From positions 1-64,000 of the forward strand of contig NZ_JACJVO010000045.1 in NCBI RefSeq assembly GCF_014212055.1: DNA of 64,000 nucleotides, read 5' to 3'. Both the position numbers and the translations under genes were made by a program. The stretch comes from Cohnella zeiphila (lineage in GTDB: Bacteria; Bacillota; Bacilli; Paenibacillales; Paenibacillaceae). Below the pieces are notes generated by a model, which had not been told where the DNA came from, did no database searches, and saw only the letters and a program-made list of their open reading frames with translations. Below, in pieces: positions 39,531-48,373 of the stretch; position 1 is the first letter of the stretch, and every line of letters begins with the position of its first letter.

Positions 39531-39558
39531 GTCGGCGCATCCCCTTTTTGATCAAATG

Positions 39559-39579
39559 TAAGTTACTTTTTGTAATTAA
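39559..39579. promoter_or_regulatory. Candidate TetR operator between the dioxygenase and tetR genes
   Basis: TAAGTTAC and GTAATTAA face each other across TTTTT, matching at 6 of 8 positions. It lies 29 bp upstream of the dioxygenase-like start. TetR-type regulators often bind such dyads in the divergent region they control. Confidence 0.4.
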
Positions 39580-39628
39580 CTATATATCTTTATGGAAGAT
39601 TCGTCAATCGCCGCTCCCCCCATCTTTG

Positions 39629-39658
39629 TTGACAATCCGGGCGGCTTTTCCCTATAAT
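39629..39658 (+). promoter_or_regulatory. Sigma-A promoter of the tetR-family gene
   Basis: A perfect TTGACA at 39629-39634, an 18-nt spacer and a perfect TATAAT at 39653-39658, 43 nt before the TTG start at 39702. Confidence 0.8.
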
Positions 39659-39701
39659 TTCGGCGAGCATTCATGTCACGGATGAAGAAGGGGAATCGCT
39701 C

Positions 39702-40355
39702 TTGTCTCCTCGGACGAAGCAACAAAACGAAGAAATCCGCAAGCAGCGGAAACGGGAAATCCTCCAGGCGGCCGTCCGCGTCTACGCCGAGAAAGGCTAC
39801 GCCGCCTCCGACATGGGCGAGATCGCCGATCGGGCCGGACTTTCTCACGGCCTCGTTTACTATTATTTCAAAAATAAAAAAACGTTGTTCCGCGAGCTTT
39901 ACGAGACGATGAACGACGAGTCGGAAAAGTTCACGAGAAGCTACTTCGAACAGGACAAGCCTGCATTCGGGCTGTTTCAGACGTATGCGCGCCTCTTATG
40001 CGAAGGAGTGCTGAAAAATCCGGCCATTCCCCGCTTTCATATGAGGATCAGCCTGGATCTGCACCATCTGTACAGTCCCGAGGAATTCTCCCCTTTCGAA
40101 TGGGCGCGGAACTTCCTGCAGCCGATGGCCTGCGCCATCGAGAAGGCCGCCGCCCGAGGCGAAATTCCGGCGGGAGACGCCGGCTTGGCTGCCATGCAAT
40201 TCTGGGGGTCGGTCTCCCAGGGCATGAACTATCTCGACCAGATGCAGCAGGATCTAGACGCGCAAGGAACTCCGGAGGCAGATCGGAAACGACGGCTGGA
40301 TGAGGCGCTGAATCAAGTGGTGGAATCGTCCGTCGCTTTGCTTCGGCCTCAATAA
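39702..40355 (+). CDS. TetR/AcrR family transcriptional regulator
   Basis: A 217-residue repressor. The N-terminal helix-turn-helix (about 18-65) reads REILQAAVRVYAEKGYAAS, then IADRAGLSHGLVYYYFKNKKTLF. The C-terminal ligand domain is not diagnostic. The start is a TTG at 39702 with AAGGGG upstream. It probably controls itself and the divergent dioxygenase-like gene, since an imperfect dyad lies between them; this is inference. Confidence 0.88.
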   Translation: MSPRTKQQNEEIRKQRKREILQAAVRVYAEKGYAASDMGEIADRAGLSHGLVYYYFKNKKTLFRELYETMNDESEKFTRSYFEQDKPAFGLFQTYARLLCEGVLKNPAIPRFHMRISLDLHHLYSPEEFSPFEWARNFLQPMACAIEKAAARGEIPAGDAGLAAMQFWGSVSQGMNYLDQMQQDLDAQGTPEADRKRRLDEALNQVVESSVALLRPQ

Positions 40356-40372
40356 TTTTTTTTGGCTTTAAG

Positions 40373-40401
40373 TTGACTTTTAACTCAATCAAAAATAAGA
40401 T
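40373..40401 (+). promoter_or_regulatory. Candidate sigma-A promoter upstream of the broken gene
   Basis: TTGACT at 40373-40378, a 17-nt spacer and TAAGAT at 40396-40401. It would give only a very short leader before the ATG at 40418. Confidence 0.4.
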
Positions 40402-40417
40402 GGCGATGAGGAGCGTG

Positions 40418-40905
40418 ATGTCGTTCATGTTGGCGGAAATGGATCAGCGGACTTTCGATTCGCTGCCGGATGCGGAGCTTTGGCTCGTTTGCTCGGAGCC
40501 GGCGGTTCGCCGGATTCGCGCCGGCACGTCCGGCGAGAGAGCCCGAATGCTCTCCGGGCTGGGCGCGGGTGAGCGGGCTCTGTTCGGGTTCCGGCTGCTT
40601 ACCCTGCCTTTCGTTCGGAAGCCGACTTCGAAGCCTGGATGATCTACTTGCTGGAGTAGCCCGGATACTGGAAAAGCGCGGTGGACGGGCTGCGGTTTTT
40701 CGAAGAGTCGGGCTTGACGACGCTGCTTGAAGAGACGAAGCGGTGTCTGGAAGCTAAGGGGTTGCACTTGGAATCCGGCGGAGAATACCGGCTGAGGCTG
40801 CGGCAGCTGTTCGAACGGTTTCAAAACGGCTTTGCCGCCGGCTCGGAACGGGTCTCCGGGTCGATTCGCTTCGATCCGGCGTCTTTCGTACGGATTACTG
40901 CCTAA
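40418..40905 (+). pseudogene. Broken gene for an uncharacterised protein (one frameshift plus one in-frame stop)
   Basis: The first part reads from ATG 40418, after GAGGAG, through LPDAELWLVCSEPAVRRIR and GERALFGFRLL. Around 40600 the frame must shift to continue as RSEADFEAWMIYLLE; a TAG at about 40662 then interrupts, after which PGYWKSAVDGLRFFEESG continues to a stop at 40905. Together they give one coherent protein of about 162 residues, with a faint resemblance to DUF4375-type proteins. Two separate lesions make decay more likely than sequencing error. It lies between tetR and the SRPBCC gene. Confidence 0.65.
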
Positions 40906-40923
40906 AAAGGAGACTGTCTTCAA

Positions 40924-41337
40924 ATGGCAAGCATTCGCCAGGAAATTCGAATCGATGCTCCGCCCGAGCGCGTATGGGATGCCGTTCGCGACGTCGGCGC
41001 GGTGCATCGGCGGCTTGTTCCCGTTTATACGGCGGACACTCGCATGGAAGGGCACGAGCGGATTCTCATTCTGTCGAATGGAGACACGGTTCGCGAATCT
41101 ATCGTGGACATCGACGACCAGTCGCGGCGGATGGCCTATGCCGTGAAGGAGTCGCGCACGCCGCTTATGCACCATCACGCATCGTTCCAGGTTTTGGACG
41201 GAAGCGATGGCGGAAGCCTGCTCGTCTGGATCACCGACTTTCTGCCTGATGAGCTGGCTCCCGAAATCCGGCTGCGGGTCCGGCGCGGGGCATCCATCAT
41301 GAAAGAGACGATCGAAGCGGCGGAAAGAACGGCTTAG
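40924..41337 (+). CDS. SRPBCC (START/Bet v 1-like) family protein
   Basis: A 137-residue single-domain protein of the polyketide-cyclase/START-like fold. IDAPPERVWDAVRDVGAVHRR is the usual first strand and helix, and the C-terminal long helix reads RGASIMKETIEAAERT. The fold forms a hydrophobic cavity for lipids or aromatic ligands; the ligand is unknown. It starts 18 nt after the broken gene with AAAGGAG upstream. Confidence 0.85.
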   Translation: MASIRQEIRIDAPPERVWDAVRDVGAVHRRLVPVYTADTRMEGHERILILSNGDTVRESIVDIDDQSRRMAYAVKESRTPLMHHHASFQVLDGSDGGSLLVWITDFLPDELAPEIRLRVRRGASIMKETIEAAERTA

Positions 41338-41409
41338 ATCGAACATTCCCTTGCAGGCTGGTTCCATGAGATGGTAGCATGAGCCCAAAACGTGGAATGA
41401 GGGAAAAAC

Positions 41410-42213
41410 GTGAACCATTACCGCGACGCGAACCGCTTGAATTGGAACGATCGGACGGCCGTGCATGCGAAGTCGGCTTTTTATGGGATGGACGATTTCC
41501 TGGCCGGGAAAAACTCCCTGTCGGAGCTGGAACTCTCCGAGGTCGGGGACGTATCGGGACGATCGCTGCTGCATTTGCAATGCCACTTCGGCATGGACTC
41601 GCTGTCTTGGGCGCGTTTGGGCGCACGCGTGACGGGAGTGGACTTTTCCGATCGAGCGATCGGGCTGGCCGAGTCGTTGAACGAGCGGTTGGGGCTGGGC
41701 GCCCGCTTCCTGTGCTCGGACCTCTACAATGCCCGGGAAGCGCTCCAAGGCGAGCTGTTCGACATCGTTTATACGTCTTACGGCGTGCTGTGCTGGCTGC
41801 CGGACTTGACCCGCTGGGCGGAGTTGATCGGCGCCTCCCTGAAGCCGGGAGGGACGTTCTACATGGCGGAGATGCACCCGATTACTTTTATGTATGAAGC
41901 GGCGGACGGACGCTTGGCGTTGGGCGATTCGTATTTCGACAAGGAAGCGCATTGTTACCAGTCCGCCACTACCTATACCGGAGACGGAGAAGAGCTGGCC
42001 CACCCCGTCTCCTATCAATGGCAGCACACGCTGGGCGAAATCGTCAGCGCGCTCGCCGGGGCGGGACTCACGCTCGAGTTCCTGCACGAGTTCCCGTTCG
42101 CGGTCTACCATCAATTCCCGGGCCTCATGGTTCAGGACGACCGGGGACGTTGGCGAATGAAAGACGGCGACCGCATGCCTCTTCTCTTCTCCGTCAAGGC
42201 GACAAAGCGATAA
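41410..42213 (+). CDS. Class I SAM-dependent methyltransferase
   Basis: A 267-residue cytoplasmic methyltransferase. Motif I is LLHLQCHFGMDSLSWARLGARVTGVDFS near residues 53-80, slightly unlike the usual Gly-rich loop because of QCHFGMD; FDIVYTSYGVLCWLPDL is the motif IV region, and LKPGGTFYMAEMHP the post-motif strand. The substrate is unknown. The GTG start at 41410 has GAGGG upstream. A short two-unit repeat array follows the stop. Confidence 0.88.
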   Translation: MNHYRDANRLNWNDRTAVHAKSAFYGMDDFLAGKNSLSELELSEVGDVSGRSLLHLQCHFGMDSLSWARLGARVTGVDFSDRAIGLAESLNERLGLGARFLCSDLYNAREALQGELFDIVYTSYGVLCWLPDLTRWAELIGASLKPGGTFYMAEMHPITFMYEAADGRLALGDSYFDKEAHCYQSATTYTGDGEELAHPVSYQWQHTLGEIVSALAGAGLTLEFLHEFPFAVYHQFPGLMVQDDRGRWRMKDGDRMPLLFSVKATKR

Positions 42214-42228
42214 AGCCGAAATCGCCGG

Positions 42229-42320
42229 GCCGAGTTAGTCTCAAAACGCAATAGCTCGCACCGATTCGCGGCTCAAAGGCCAGAATTAGTCTCATATCGC
42301 AATAACTTGCCTCCAAAAGA
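42229..42320. repeat. Tandem array E: two units, 51-bp spacing
   Basis: TTAGTCTC at 42235 recurs at 42286, exactly 51 bp on, and the flanking bases also match (CGCAATAGCTCGC against CGCAATAACTTGC). The core TTAGTCTCATATC resembles the TTAGTCTGATATC core of array B. It lies between the methyltransferase stop and a shared terminator. Confidence 0.65.
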
Positions 42321-42323
42321 TGT

Positions 42324-42369
42324 AAAAAAGGACCTCAAACCCACGTTGCGGTGGTGTTTGAGGTCCTTT
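42324..42369. terminator. Bidirectional terminator between the methyltransferase and copA
   Basis: AAAGGACCTCAAAC and GTTTGAGGTCCTTT form a 14-bp stem, with an inner CAC/GTG extension; A- and T-rich runs flank both sides. Confidence 0.88.
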
Positions 42370-42382
42370 CGACGATCGGCAT

Positions 42383-44674
42383 TTACGCGCGGCTCGGCTG
42401 CCGGGCGCGATCGGCGTCCGCTCCGACGCGGGCTCGCTGTAAGCGGAGCGCGTTGAGCACGACCGATACCGAGCTGAGCGCCATCGCGGCGCCGGCCAGC
42501 CAGGGCGCGAGCAGGCCGCTCGCGGCGATCGGGATGCCGACGACGTTGTAGGCGAGCGCCCAGAACAGGTTCTGGCGGATGTTGCGCATCGTCTTCCGGC
42601 TCAGCCCGATCGCGTCGGCGATCCCGTTCAGATCGCCGCGCATGAGCGTCACGTCCGCCGTCTCCAGCGCCACGTCGGCACCCGTGCCGACCGCCATGCC
42701 GATGTCGGCCGTCGCCAACGCCGGAGCGTCGTTGATGCCGTCGCCGACCATGGCGACTTTGCGCCCCGCCTCCTGCAGCTTCTTCACCTCGGCGGCCTTC
42801 CCCTCCGGCAGCACTTCCGCCAGGACATGCTGGATCCCGGCCGCCCGAGCGATCGCCCGGGCGGTCCGCTCGTTGTCTCCGGTCATCATGATCACCTGGA
42901 GACCAAGCCTTTGAAGCCGCTCCACCGCCTGCCGCGACGATTCCTTGATCGTATCGGCTACGGCGACCAGAGCTGCATACCTCCCGTCCGCCGCAACGAG
43001 CATCGCCGTCTTGCCCTGCTCCTCCAGACGGCCCATCTCCCGCAGCGCCTCTTCCGGCACGGATACGTCACGGCTGTCCATCAGCCGCCGCGTGCCGACG
43101 AGCAGCTCGCGGCCTTCCACCGTCGCCCGGACGCCGAAGCCCGGAACGGCTTCGAACGAGTCCGGCTCACTCGGCGCGACACCCCTCTCGCGCAAGCCTT
43201 GGACGATCGCTTCGGCGAGCGGATGCTCGGAGCCGCGTTCGGCGGAAGCGATCCAGCGCAGCAGAGACGATTCCTCGCCTGACCAGTCCGCGGACACCTT
43301 AAGATCGGTCAGCGACGGCGCGCCGTTCGTCACGGTGCCGGTCTTGTCGAGCACGATCGTGTCGACCGATTGGGTCGTCTCCAAATACTCGCCGCCCTTG
43401 AACAGAACGCCCAGCTCCGCGGAGCGGCCGGAACCGGCCATGATCGACGTCGGCGTCGCCAGTCCGAGCGCACAGGGGCAAGCGATGACAAGCACCGCGA
43501 TCGCCTTCTCCAGCGCGCCGGCGAACTGTCCGGCATCCAGCGCGAAAAACCAGAGCAGGAACGTCAGGACGGCGATGCCGACGACGATCGGGACGAAAAT
43601 GCCCGAGATCTTGTCCGCCACGCGCTGGATCGGCGCCTTCGAGCCTTGCGCCTGCTCGACGACGCGAATGATCTGCGCCAGCGCCGTATCCTTGCCGATC
43701 CGCGTCGCCTTGACGCGCAGCGTGCCGTTCTTGTTCAGCGTGGCGCCGAACACGGCGTCGCCCGGCCGCTTGCCGACCGGCAAGCTCTCGCCGGTCAGCA
43801 TCGACTCGTCGACGGACGACTCGCCGCCGACGACTTCGCCGTCGACCGGCACCTTCTCGCCCGGCTTGACGAGGCACACGTCGCCGACGGCGACCTGTTC
43901 CAGCGGGATGCCGGCTTCGCTGCCGTCTTCCCGGATGACAAGCGCCGTCTTCGCCTGCAGCTTCATCAGCGAGCGGATCGCTTCCGACGAGCGGCCTTTG
44001 GCCAGCGCCTCGAACAGCTTGCCGAGCAGAATCAGCGTAATGAGCACGGCGCTCGTCTCGAAATACAGATCGACCCGCATCCCGTGCATGCCGCCGCCGG
44101 CCGTGCGAATTGTCTGATACAAGCTGTAGAAGTAAGCGGCGGACGTGCCGAGCGCGACGAGCACGTCCATGTTCGCGCTGCCGTTGCGGAGCGCCTTGTA
44201 GGCTCCTTCATAGAAACGGGCACCGATGACGAACTGGACCGGCGTCGCCAGCGCCAGCTGGAACCACGGATTCATGAACAGCTCCGGCACCCAGATCCAG
44301 GACGTAAACGAGAAATGGCCCACCATCGCCCACAGCAGAGGGAACGCCAGAATCGCCGAGGCGATCAGCTTGTTCCGTTGGCGAGCGATCTCCTTCCGCC
44401 TCTTCTCGCCGCTATCCGCCTGCTCTGTCTTCCGCTCGGCCCGGTAGCCGAGCTGCTCGACCTTGCGGATCAAATCGCCGACCGTCGCGCTTCCGTCCGG
44501 GGCGAGCGCCACGCGCGCCGTCTCGAGCGCCAGGTTGACGTTCGCGCTGGCGACGCCCGGCATCCGGCTCAAGCCTTTCTCGATGCGATTCGCGCACGCC
44601 GCGCACGTCATGCCGCCGATGTTCAAATCCACGTTTTGTTCAAGTTGTTCCATGGAACCCGCCGATTCGCTCAT
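42383..44674 (-). CDS. copA: Copper-translocating P1B-type ATPase CopA
   Basis: A 763-residue membrane pump that exports Cu(I) using ATP. One N-terminal metal-binding domain has GGMTCAAC with Cys24 and Cys27. Eight transmembrane helices include the CPC metal-transport site (IACPCALGLATPTS); the actuator has LTGESLPV, the phosphorylation site is DKTGTVTNG, and the nucleotide domain has the SEHPLAEAI His motif and GDGINDAPAL hinge. It ends in a basic tail. Last gene of csoR-copZ-copA, with its own CsoR-type operator 28 nt upstream of the start. Confidence 0.95.
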   Translation of the reverse strand: MSESAGSMEQLEQNVDLNIGGMTCAACANRIEKGLSRMPGVASANVNLALETARVALAPDGSATVGDLIRKVEQLGYRAERKTEQADSGEKRRKEIARQRNKLIASAILAFPLLWAMVGHFSFTSWIWVPELFMNPWFQLALATPVQFVIGARFYEGAYKALRNGSANMDVLVALGTSAAYFYSLYQTIRTAGGGMHGMRVDLYFETSAVLITLILLGKLFEALAKGRSSEAIRSLMKLQAKTALVIREDGSEAGIPLEQVAVGDVCLVKPGEKVPVDGEVVGGESSVDESMLTGESLPVGKRPGDAVFGATLNKNGTLRVKATRIGKDTALAQIIRVVEQAQGSKAPIQRVADKISGIFVPIVVGIAVLTFLLWFFALDAGQFAGALEKAIAVLVIACPCALGLATPTSIMAGSGRSAELGVLFKGGEYLETTQSVDTIVLDKTGTVTNGAPSLTDLKVSADWSGEESSLLRWIASAERGSEHPLAEAIVQGLRERGVAPSEPDSFEAVPGFGVRATVEGRELLVGTRRLMDSRDVSVPEEALREMGRLEEQGKTAMLVAADGRYAALVAVADTIKESSRQAVERLQRLGLQVIMMTGDNERTARAIARAAGIQHVLAEVLPEGKAAEVKKLQEAGRKVAMVGDGINDAPALATADIGMAVGTGADVALETADVTLMRGDLNGIADAIGLSRKTMRNIRQNLFWALAYNVVGIPIAASGLLAPWLAGAAMALSSVSVVLNALRLQRARVGADADRARQPSRA

Positions 44675-44701
44675 GTCGTCACCTTCCGTTCTATTTCAAT
44701 C

Positions 44702-44718
44702 ATACCCCCATAGGGTAT
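44702..44718 (-). promoter_or_regulatory. CsoR operator upstream of copA
   Basis: ATACCCCCATAGGGTAT is identical, base for base, to the 17-mer upstream of csoR and matches known Bacillus CsoR operators (GC-rich centre flanked by ATA/TAT). It lies between copZ and copA, so copA may have a second copper-induced start of transcription. Confidence 0.8.
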
Positions 44719-44770
44719 GCATCGGGGTAAAAAAAGGGAGCCTCCGCAACGGGATGGCTCCTCGAGCCCG

Positions 44771-44971
44771 TTACACTACGTCGTACCCTTGCTCCTCGAT
44801 CGCATCCTTGATCGCGGCGAGGCTGATCTTCGACTCGTCGAACGAGATATCGACCGAATGGGACGCCAGGTTGACCTTCGCGGCCGCACCCAGTTTGCCG
44901 ACGGCGCCTTCGACCGAATTGACGCAATGGCCGCAGGACATGCCTTCTACCTTCAACGTTATATTTTGCAT
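44771..44971 (-). CDS. copZ: Copper chaperone CopZ
   Basis: A 66-residue heavy-metal-associated domain with GMSCGHC; Cys13 and Cys16 bind Cu(I). It delivers copper to CopA in the cytoplasm. The ATG at 44971 follows GGGAGGG. It starts 19 nt after csoR. Confidence 0.95.
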   Translation of the reverse strand: MQNITLKVEGMSCGHCVNSVEGAVGKLGAAAKVNLASHSVDISFDESKISLAAIKDAIEEQGYDVV

Positions 44972-44990
44972 CGAACGTCCCTCCCATGAA

Positions 44991-45338
44991 TTATTTCATC
45001 AATTTGTTGACGGTGACCAGCAGCTCGTCGATCACTTCGTTTTCTCCCGCCTGGATCCTCTCCACGATACAGCTCTTCATATGCCCTTCCAGCAGCAGTC
45101 GGCCGACGCTGTTCAGTGCGGATTGGGCGGCGGCAATCTGATTGAGGACGTCGTCGCAATACGTGTCCTTCTCGATCAGCCCCTTGATCCCGCGAATCTG
45201 GCCTTCGATTCGGTTCAACCGGGAGAGCAGGTTCGCCTTCGTCTTATCCGAATGGTGGCTCTTCCTCTCCATGCCGCCCGAAGAGCAGTTGTCATGGGCA
45301 TCCGCCGCGGCGTGTCCCGTGCTCGTCGTCATTTCCAT
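44991..45338 (-). CDS. csoR: Copper-sensing repressor CsoR
   Basis: A 115-residue all-helical repressor. The Cu(I) ligands Cys61 (TYCDDV), His86 and Cys90 (EGHMKSC) are all present. About 30 extra N-terminal residues contain several His and a Cys, which could bind metal weakly. Copper binding releases the repressor from its operators. The ATG at 45338 follows GAGG. First gene of the copper operon; the operator lies in its own promoter. Confidence 0.95.
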   Translation of the reverse strand: MEMTTSTGHAAADAHDNCSSGGMERKSHHSDKTKANLLSRLNRIEGQIRGIKGLIEKDTYCDDVLNQIAAAQSALNSVGRLLLEGHMKSCIVERIQAGENEVIDELLVTVNKLMK

Positions 45339-45360
45339 GCATGATCACCTCACGAATTCA

Positions 45361-45389
45361 TCATAATATACCCCCATAGGGTATGTCAA
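45361..45389 (-). promoter_or_regulatory. csoR promoter with CsoR operator between -35 and -10
   Basis: On the minus strand, TTGACA (45389-45384) is followed by the 17-mer operator ATACCCTATGGGGGTAT (45384-45368) and then an AT-rich -10 region (TTATGA or TATTAT). The operator fills the spacer, so repressor binding should exclude RNA polymerase. Confidence 0.8.
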
Positions 45390-45462
45390 CACCAAAATTT
45401 CCGATGGTCCCGCAAATTACCTGAACAGGCTTCGAAGCGAAACGACGCTTGATGGGGCCATC

Positions 45463-46788
45463 TTAATCTCTTTCGTAAATCGATCCGGACCGGCTGGCGA
45501 AAAACTCTGCATACACCTTTTCCGCGTAGGCGTCCGTCATTCCCGAGATATAATCGGCCGCCAGCCGCTTCCAAGGCCAATGATCCTTCTGGCGCTCGTA
45601 GCTGGCCAGCCAGTCCGGGGGGATGATCAGACTGCCGGTCTCGTAGGATTTGAAGCTTTCCCAGAGACGGCGGACCATGATCTCGCTGCGCTTATGAAGC
45701 CGCTGCACCCGAAAATCTTTGATCAGCGTCACCCATGCCAGCTTCTTTAATATTTCCATTGTGCGTACGAGCTCCAGATCCTCCTGCCCTTCGCGCACGA
45801 ACGTGACCCGCTTCCAGCCGCCCTCCGGATCGTCGATGATGCCGACTTCGTTCGCGTACCGGCCAACCCACCGGGCTTTGAGCTCGCGTCTCGTCCGGGA
45901 TGGCTCGTAGCCGCATTCGGCGTAGATCCGCTTCCACTGCTCCACGAATTCGCGCAGCGTCCGCTTGACCGTCTCTTTCCTATCGACCTTTTCCCAATTC
46001 ATCCCGGTGCTGCTCGGATCGTCCTCGATCTCCCGGATCAAATTCCCGACCAGCCGTTCGTCTTCGAAAAGGGCGCTGCCCATCTGGATCTTCCCGGCGC
46101 GGATGCCGTCCTCCAGATCATGCGTGGAATAAGCGATGTCGTCGCAAAGGTCCATCAATTGCGCCTCGAGCGTCGCCCGCTCGGCCGGCATTCCCCATAA
46201 CTGACGCAAATAGTCGATCGCTTCCCATTCGCGGGCGAACACGCCCTTCATCCGGCCCGGCTCGTCGATGCAAAACGGGTATTTGTTGATCGCGAGCAGC
46301 ACCGCCGCCGTCAGGTCGAGCCCCCGGTCGCTTCCGGCGCGCTTCTCGAGGAACATCAGGATGCGGAAGTTTTGGGCGTTGCCCTCGTACTTCATTCCGT
46401 CCTCCGCCGTCAGCAATTGATTGAGAACTTCCTCCCCCTTGTGGCCGAACGGAGGATGGCCCAAATCGTGCGCCAAGGCGGCTACTTCCACCACCTCGGG
46501 GTCGATCGTCAGCCCCGGATGCTCTCTGCGGGCCAAGAACGGCACGTTTTTGTTCAACCGGCGGGCGACTTCCCGCGCGATCTGGGATACTTCGAGCGAA
46601 TGGGTCAACCTCGTCCGGTAATAGTCGCCCGACCCCGCGCCGAACACTTGCGACTTGCCCTGCAGCCGCCGGAAGGCGGGGGACTGGATCAGTCTGGCGT
46701 AATCTTTCTCGTATTCGTCCCGGTCTTCGCCGGAATGGATGTTCTCCGTATCGTACAATCGAATTTTCCGTACGTTCGTCTCCGCCAT
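45463..46788 (-). CDS. dGTPase-like HD-domain deoxynucleoside triphosphate triphosphohydrolase
   Basis: A 441-residue cytoplasmic protein. The HD metal site is seen in TRLTHSLEVSQIAREV, HDLGHPPFGHKGEE and LCDDIAYSTHDLEDGI. It splits dNTPs to deoxynucleoside and triphosphate in characterised relatives. The start was placed at the ATG at 46788 after GAGGTGG. Monocistronic between the copper operon and lutR; a stem-like sequence with GATGG and CCATC arms follows its stop. Confidence 0.9.
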   Translation of the reverse strand: MAETNVRKIRLYDTENIHSGEDRDEYEKDYARLIQSPAFRRLQGKSQVFGAGSGDYYRTRLTHSLEVSQIAREVARRLNKNVPFLARREHPGLTIDPEVVEVAALAHDLGHPPFGHKGEEVLNQLLTAEDGMKYEGNAQNFRILMFLEKRAGSDRGLDLTAAVLLAINKYPFCIDEPGRMKGVFAREWEAIDYLRQLWGMPAERATLEAQLMDLCDDIAYSTHDLEDGIRAGKIQMGSALFEDERLVGNLIREIEDDPSSTGMNWEKVDRKETVKRTLREFVEQWKRIYAECGYEPSRTRRELKARWVGRYANEVGIIDDPEGGWKRVTFVREGQEDLELVRTMEILKKLAWVTLIKDFRVQRLHKRSEIMVRRLWESFKSYETGSLIIPPDWLASYERQKDHWPWKRLAADYISGMTDAYAEKVYAEFFASRSGSIYERD

Positions 46789-46842
46789 GTCCGCCACCTC
46801 GATCTCAAAAAACCGTTTCTCGTTATTGTACGAATTTTGCTC

Positions 46843-46873
46843 CAAAAAGAAAACCGCCGGACGACCGGCGGTT
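46843..46873 (-). terminator. Intrinsic terminator of the lut operon
   Basis: AACCGCCGG and CCGGCGGTT form a 9-bp stem around ACGA; a T-rich tract follows on the minus strand. It lies 30 nt past the lutR stop. Confidence 0.85.
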
Positions 46874-46904
46874 CCCCCATGCGCCGAAATGTTCGGGCGC
46901 GGAC

Positions 46905-47612
46905 TCACAAATACTTCATCAGCGTGCCTTCGACATGCCGAAGATGGCGCTTCATGCTGAGCGCCGCCCGTCCGGCGTCTCCGCGCGCGACGGCGTCATA
47001 GATCGCCTTGTGCTCGCGAAGCAGCCGGCTGGCGACGGAACGGTTCGCGTACAGCTGAACCCGGCGCACCTCGCGGATCGCTTGCTCCATCGGCGTCATG
47101 ATCGAGTCGAACAGCCGGCTCATCATGCCGTTGTGGGTCGCTCCGACGAGCGCCTGGTGGAACGCCACGTCCGTGCGTTCCCCTTCGAGGTCGTCGCCGA
47201 CGCTCCGCTCCATCCGTCTCACGATGTCCTCAAGCGTCCTCAGATCGGCTTCCGTCCTTTTCTCGGCGGCGAGCGAGGCAATCGATACCTCAAGCGACTG
47301 GCGCACTTCGATCAGCTCCAGCAGCGTCTCGCGGTTGACGCGAAGCGATTCGAGCTCGGGAGCCGCCCCTTCCGCCGGATGGCTCCGGATGACGGTGCAG
47401 CCGCCCCCCTGGCGAATCTCGATCAATCCCATCGCCTTCAGCGCGCTGAGCGCCTCGCGCGTCGTCGAACGGCCGACGCCGAACCGTTCCGACAGCTCTT
47501 TCGTCGAAGGCAGCTTGTCGCCGACCTGGAGCTGTCCGTCCAGAATCCGGCGCTTCAGCTGCTCCGTGATCTCCTCGTAATGGTTCCGCTTGGTGAGCGG
47601 GGTTAGCTCCAT
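46905..47612 (-). CDS. lutR: GntR/FadR-family regulator of lactate utilisation
   Basis: A 235-residue regulator. The winged helix-turn-helix (about 10-75) has LPSTKELSERFGVGRSTTREALSALKAMGLIEIRQGGG; an all-helical FCD ligand domain follows with the metal-site His residues in VAFHQALV and the late HLRHVEG. It lies 26 nt after lutC, so it is probably the last gene of lutABC-lutR; in B. subtilis lutR is separately placed. The ATG at 47612 follows AAGGAG. A TTGTCTGACA-type dyad in the lutA promoter is its likely operator. Confidence 0.85.
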   Translation of the reverse strand: MELTPLTKRNHYEEITEQLKRRILDGQLQVGDKLPSTKELSERFGVGRSTTREALSALKAMGLIEIRQGGGCTVIRSHPAEGAAPELESLRVNRETLLELIEVRQSLEVSIASLAAEKRTEADLRTLEDIVRRMERSVGDDLEGERTDVAFHQALVGATHNGMMSRLFDSIMTPMEQAIREVRRVQLYANRSVASRLLREHKAIYDAVARGDAGRAALSMKRHLRHVEGTLMKYL

Positions 47613-47638
47613 GCCACCGGCTCCTTCCTTCCTGCCTG

Positions 47639-48373
47639 TCAGCCGACGATCAGCGCGTAGACGATGCCCGGTCCGTGCACGCCGATCGTCAGGTCGTTCT
47701 CGATATCCGAAGAACGGCTCGGTCCGGAAATAAAGTGCGCGCCCGCGGGCAAATTTTCGCGGCCGGCCCGGTCGAGCTCGGCCAGCGGCTCGCCCATCTT
47801 CGTCTTCAGCCGGCCGACCGGGATGATAATCATGAGCACCGTCGGCAGCAGCGACACCGAGCGTCCCTTGTCCTTCGAGGACAGGACCGTTACCGTGCCG
47901 GTGTAGGCCGCCGCATAATCGGCCATGACGACGCCGAAGTCGGCTTCGGCCGAGCGGGCTTTCCAATGGACGTCGGCATCGGTATTCCAGACCGACACCT
48001 CCGCCTCCGGAAGCGCGCCCTCCAGGTCCAGCGCGGCCAGCTCCGGCTCGTTCTGCCGGATCAGGTAATGCGCGCCCATTTCCTTGGCCTTGTCCGTTAT
48101 GAACTTGCGGACGGCGTCCATGTCGGCCAGCCGCGCCGGATGCCCGCCGACGCTCTGCCAGTTGCTCATGAACTTCTCGATCCGCTCCTCCGGCGTCAGC
48201 TCGAACGCGTTCCAGAAGTCGGGCGCGCCGCGCAGCGGGTGCGCCGGAGCCTCCGTCACGCGCGGCCGCTTCAGCTTGCGCGCGATGCCGTCCATGAACG
48301 ACGCCTGCTTGGCGCGGGACGCGGCTTCCATCTGCTCCAGCCATTGCCGATGCTCTTGCGCTGCGTCACCCAT
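47639..48373 (-). CDS. lutC: Lactate utilisation protein C
   Basis: A 244-residue LUD-domain protein, third part of the LutABC complex that oxidises L-lactate to pyruvate. ADFGVVMADYAAAYTGTVTV is the typical LUD segment, and LPTVLMIIIPVGR and FISGPSRSSDIENDLTIGVHGPG close the domain. It contains no Fe-S cysteines. The ATG at 48373 overlaps the lutB end by 8 nt after GGAGGAGG. Confidence 0.92.
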   Translation of the reverse strand: MGDAAQEHRQWLEQMEAASRAKQASFMDGIARKLKRPRVTEAPAHPLRGAPDFWNAFELTPEERIEKFMSNWQSVGGHPARLADMDAVRKFITDKAKEMGAHYLIRQNEPELAALDLEGALPEAEVSVWNTDADVHWKARSAEADFGVVMADYAAAYTGTVTVLSSKDKGRSVSLLPTVLMIIIPVGRLKTKMGEPLAELDRAGRENLPAGAHFISGPSRSSDIENDLTIGVHGPGIVYALIVG

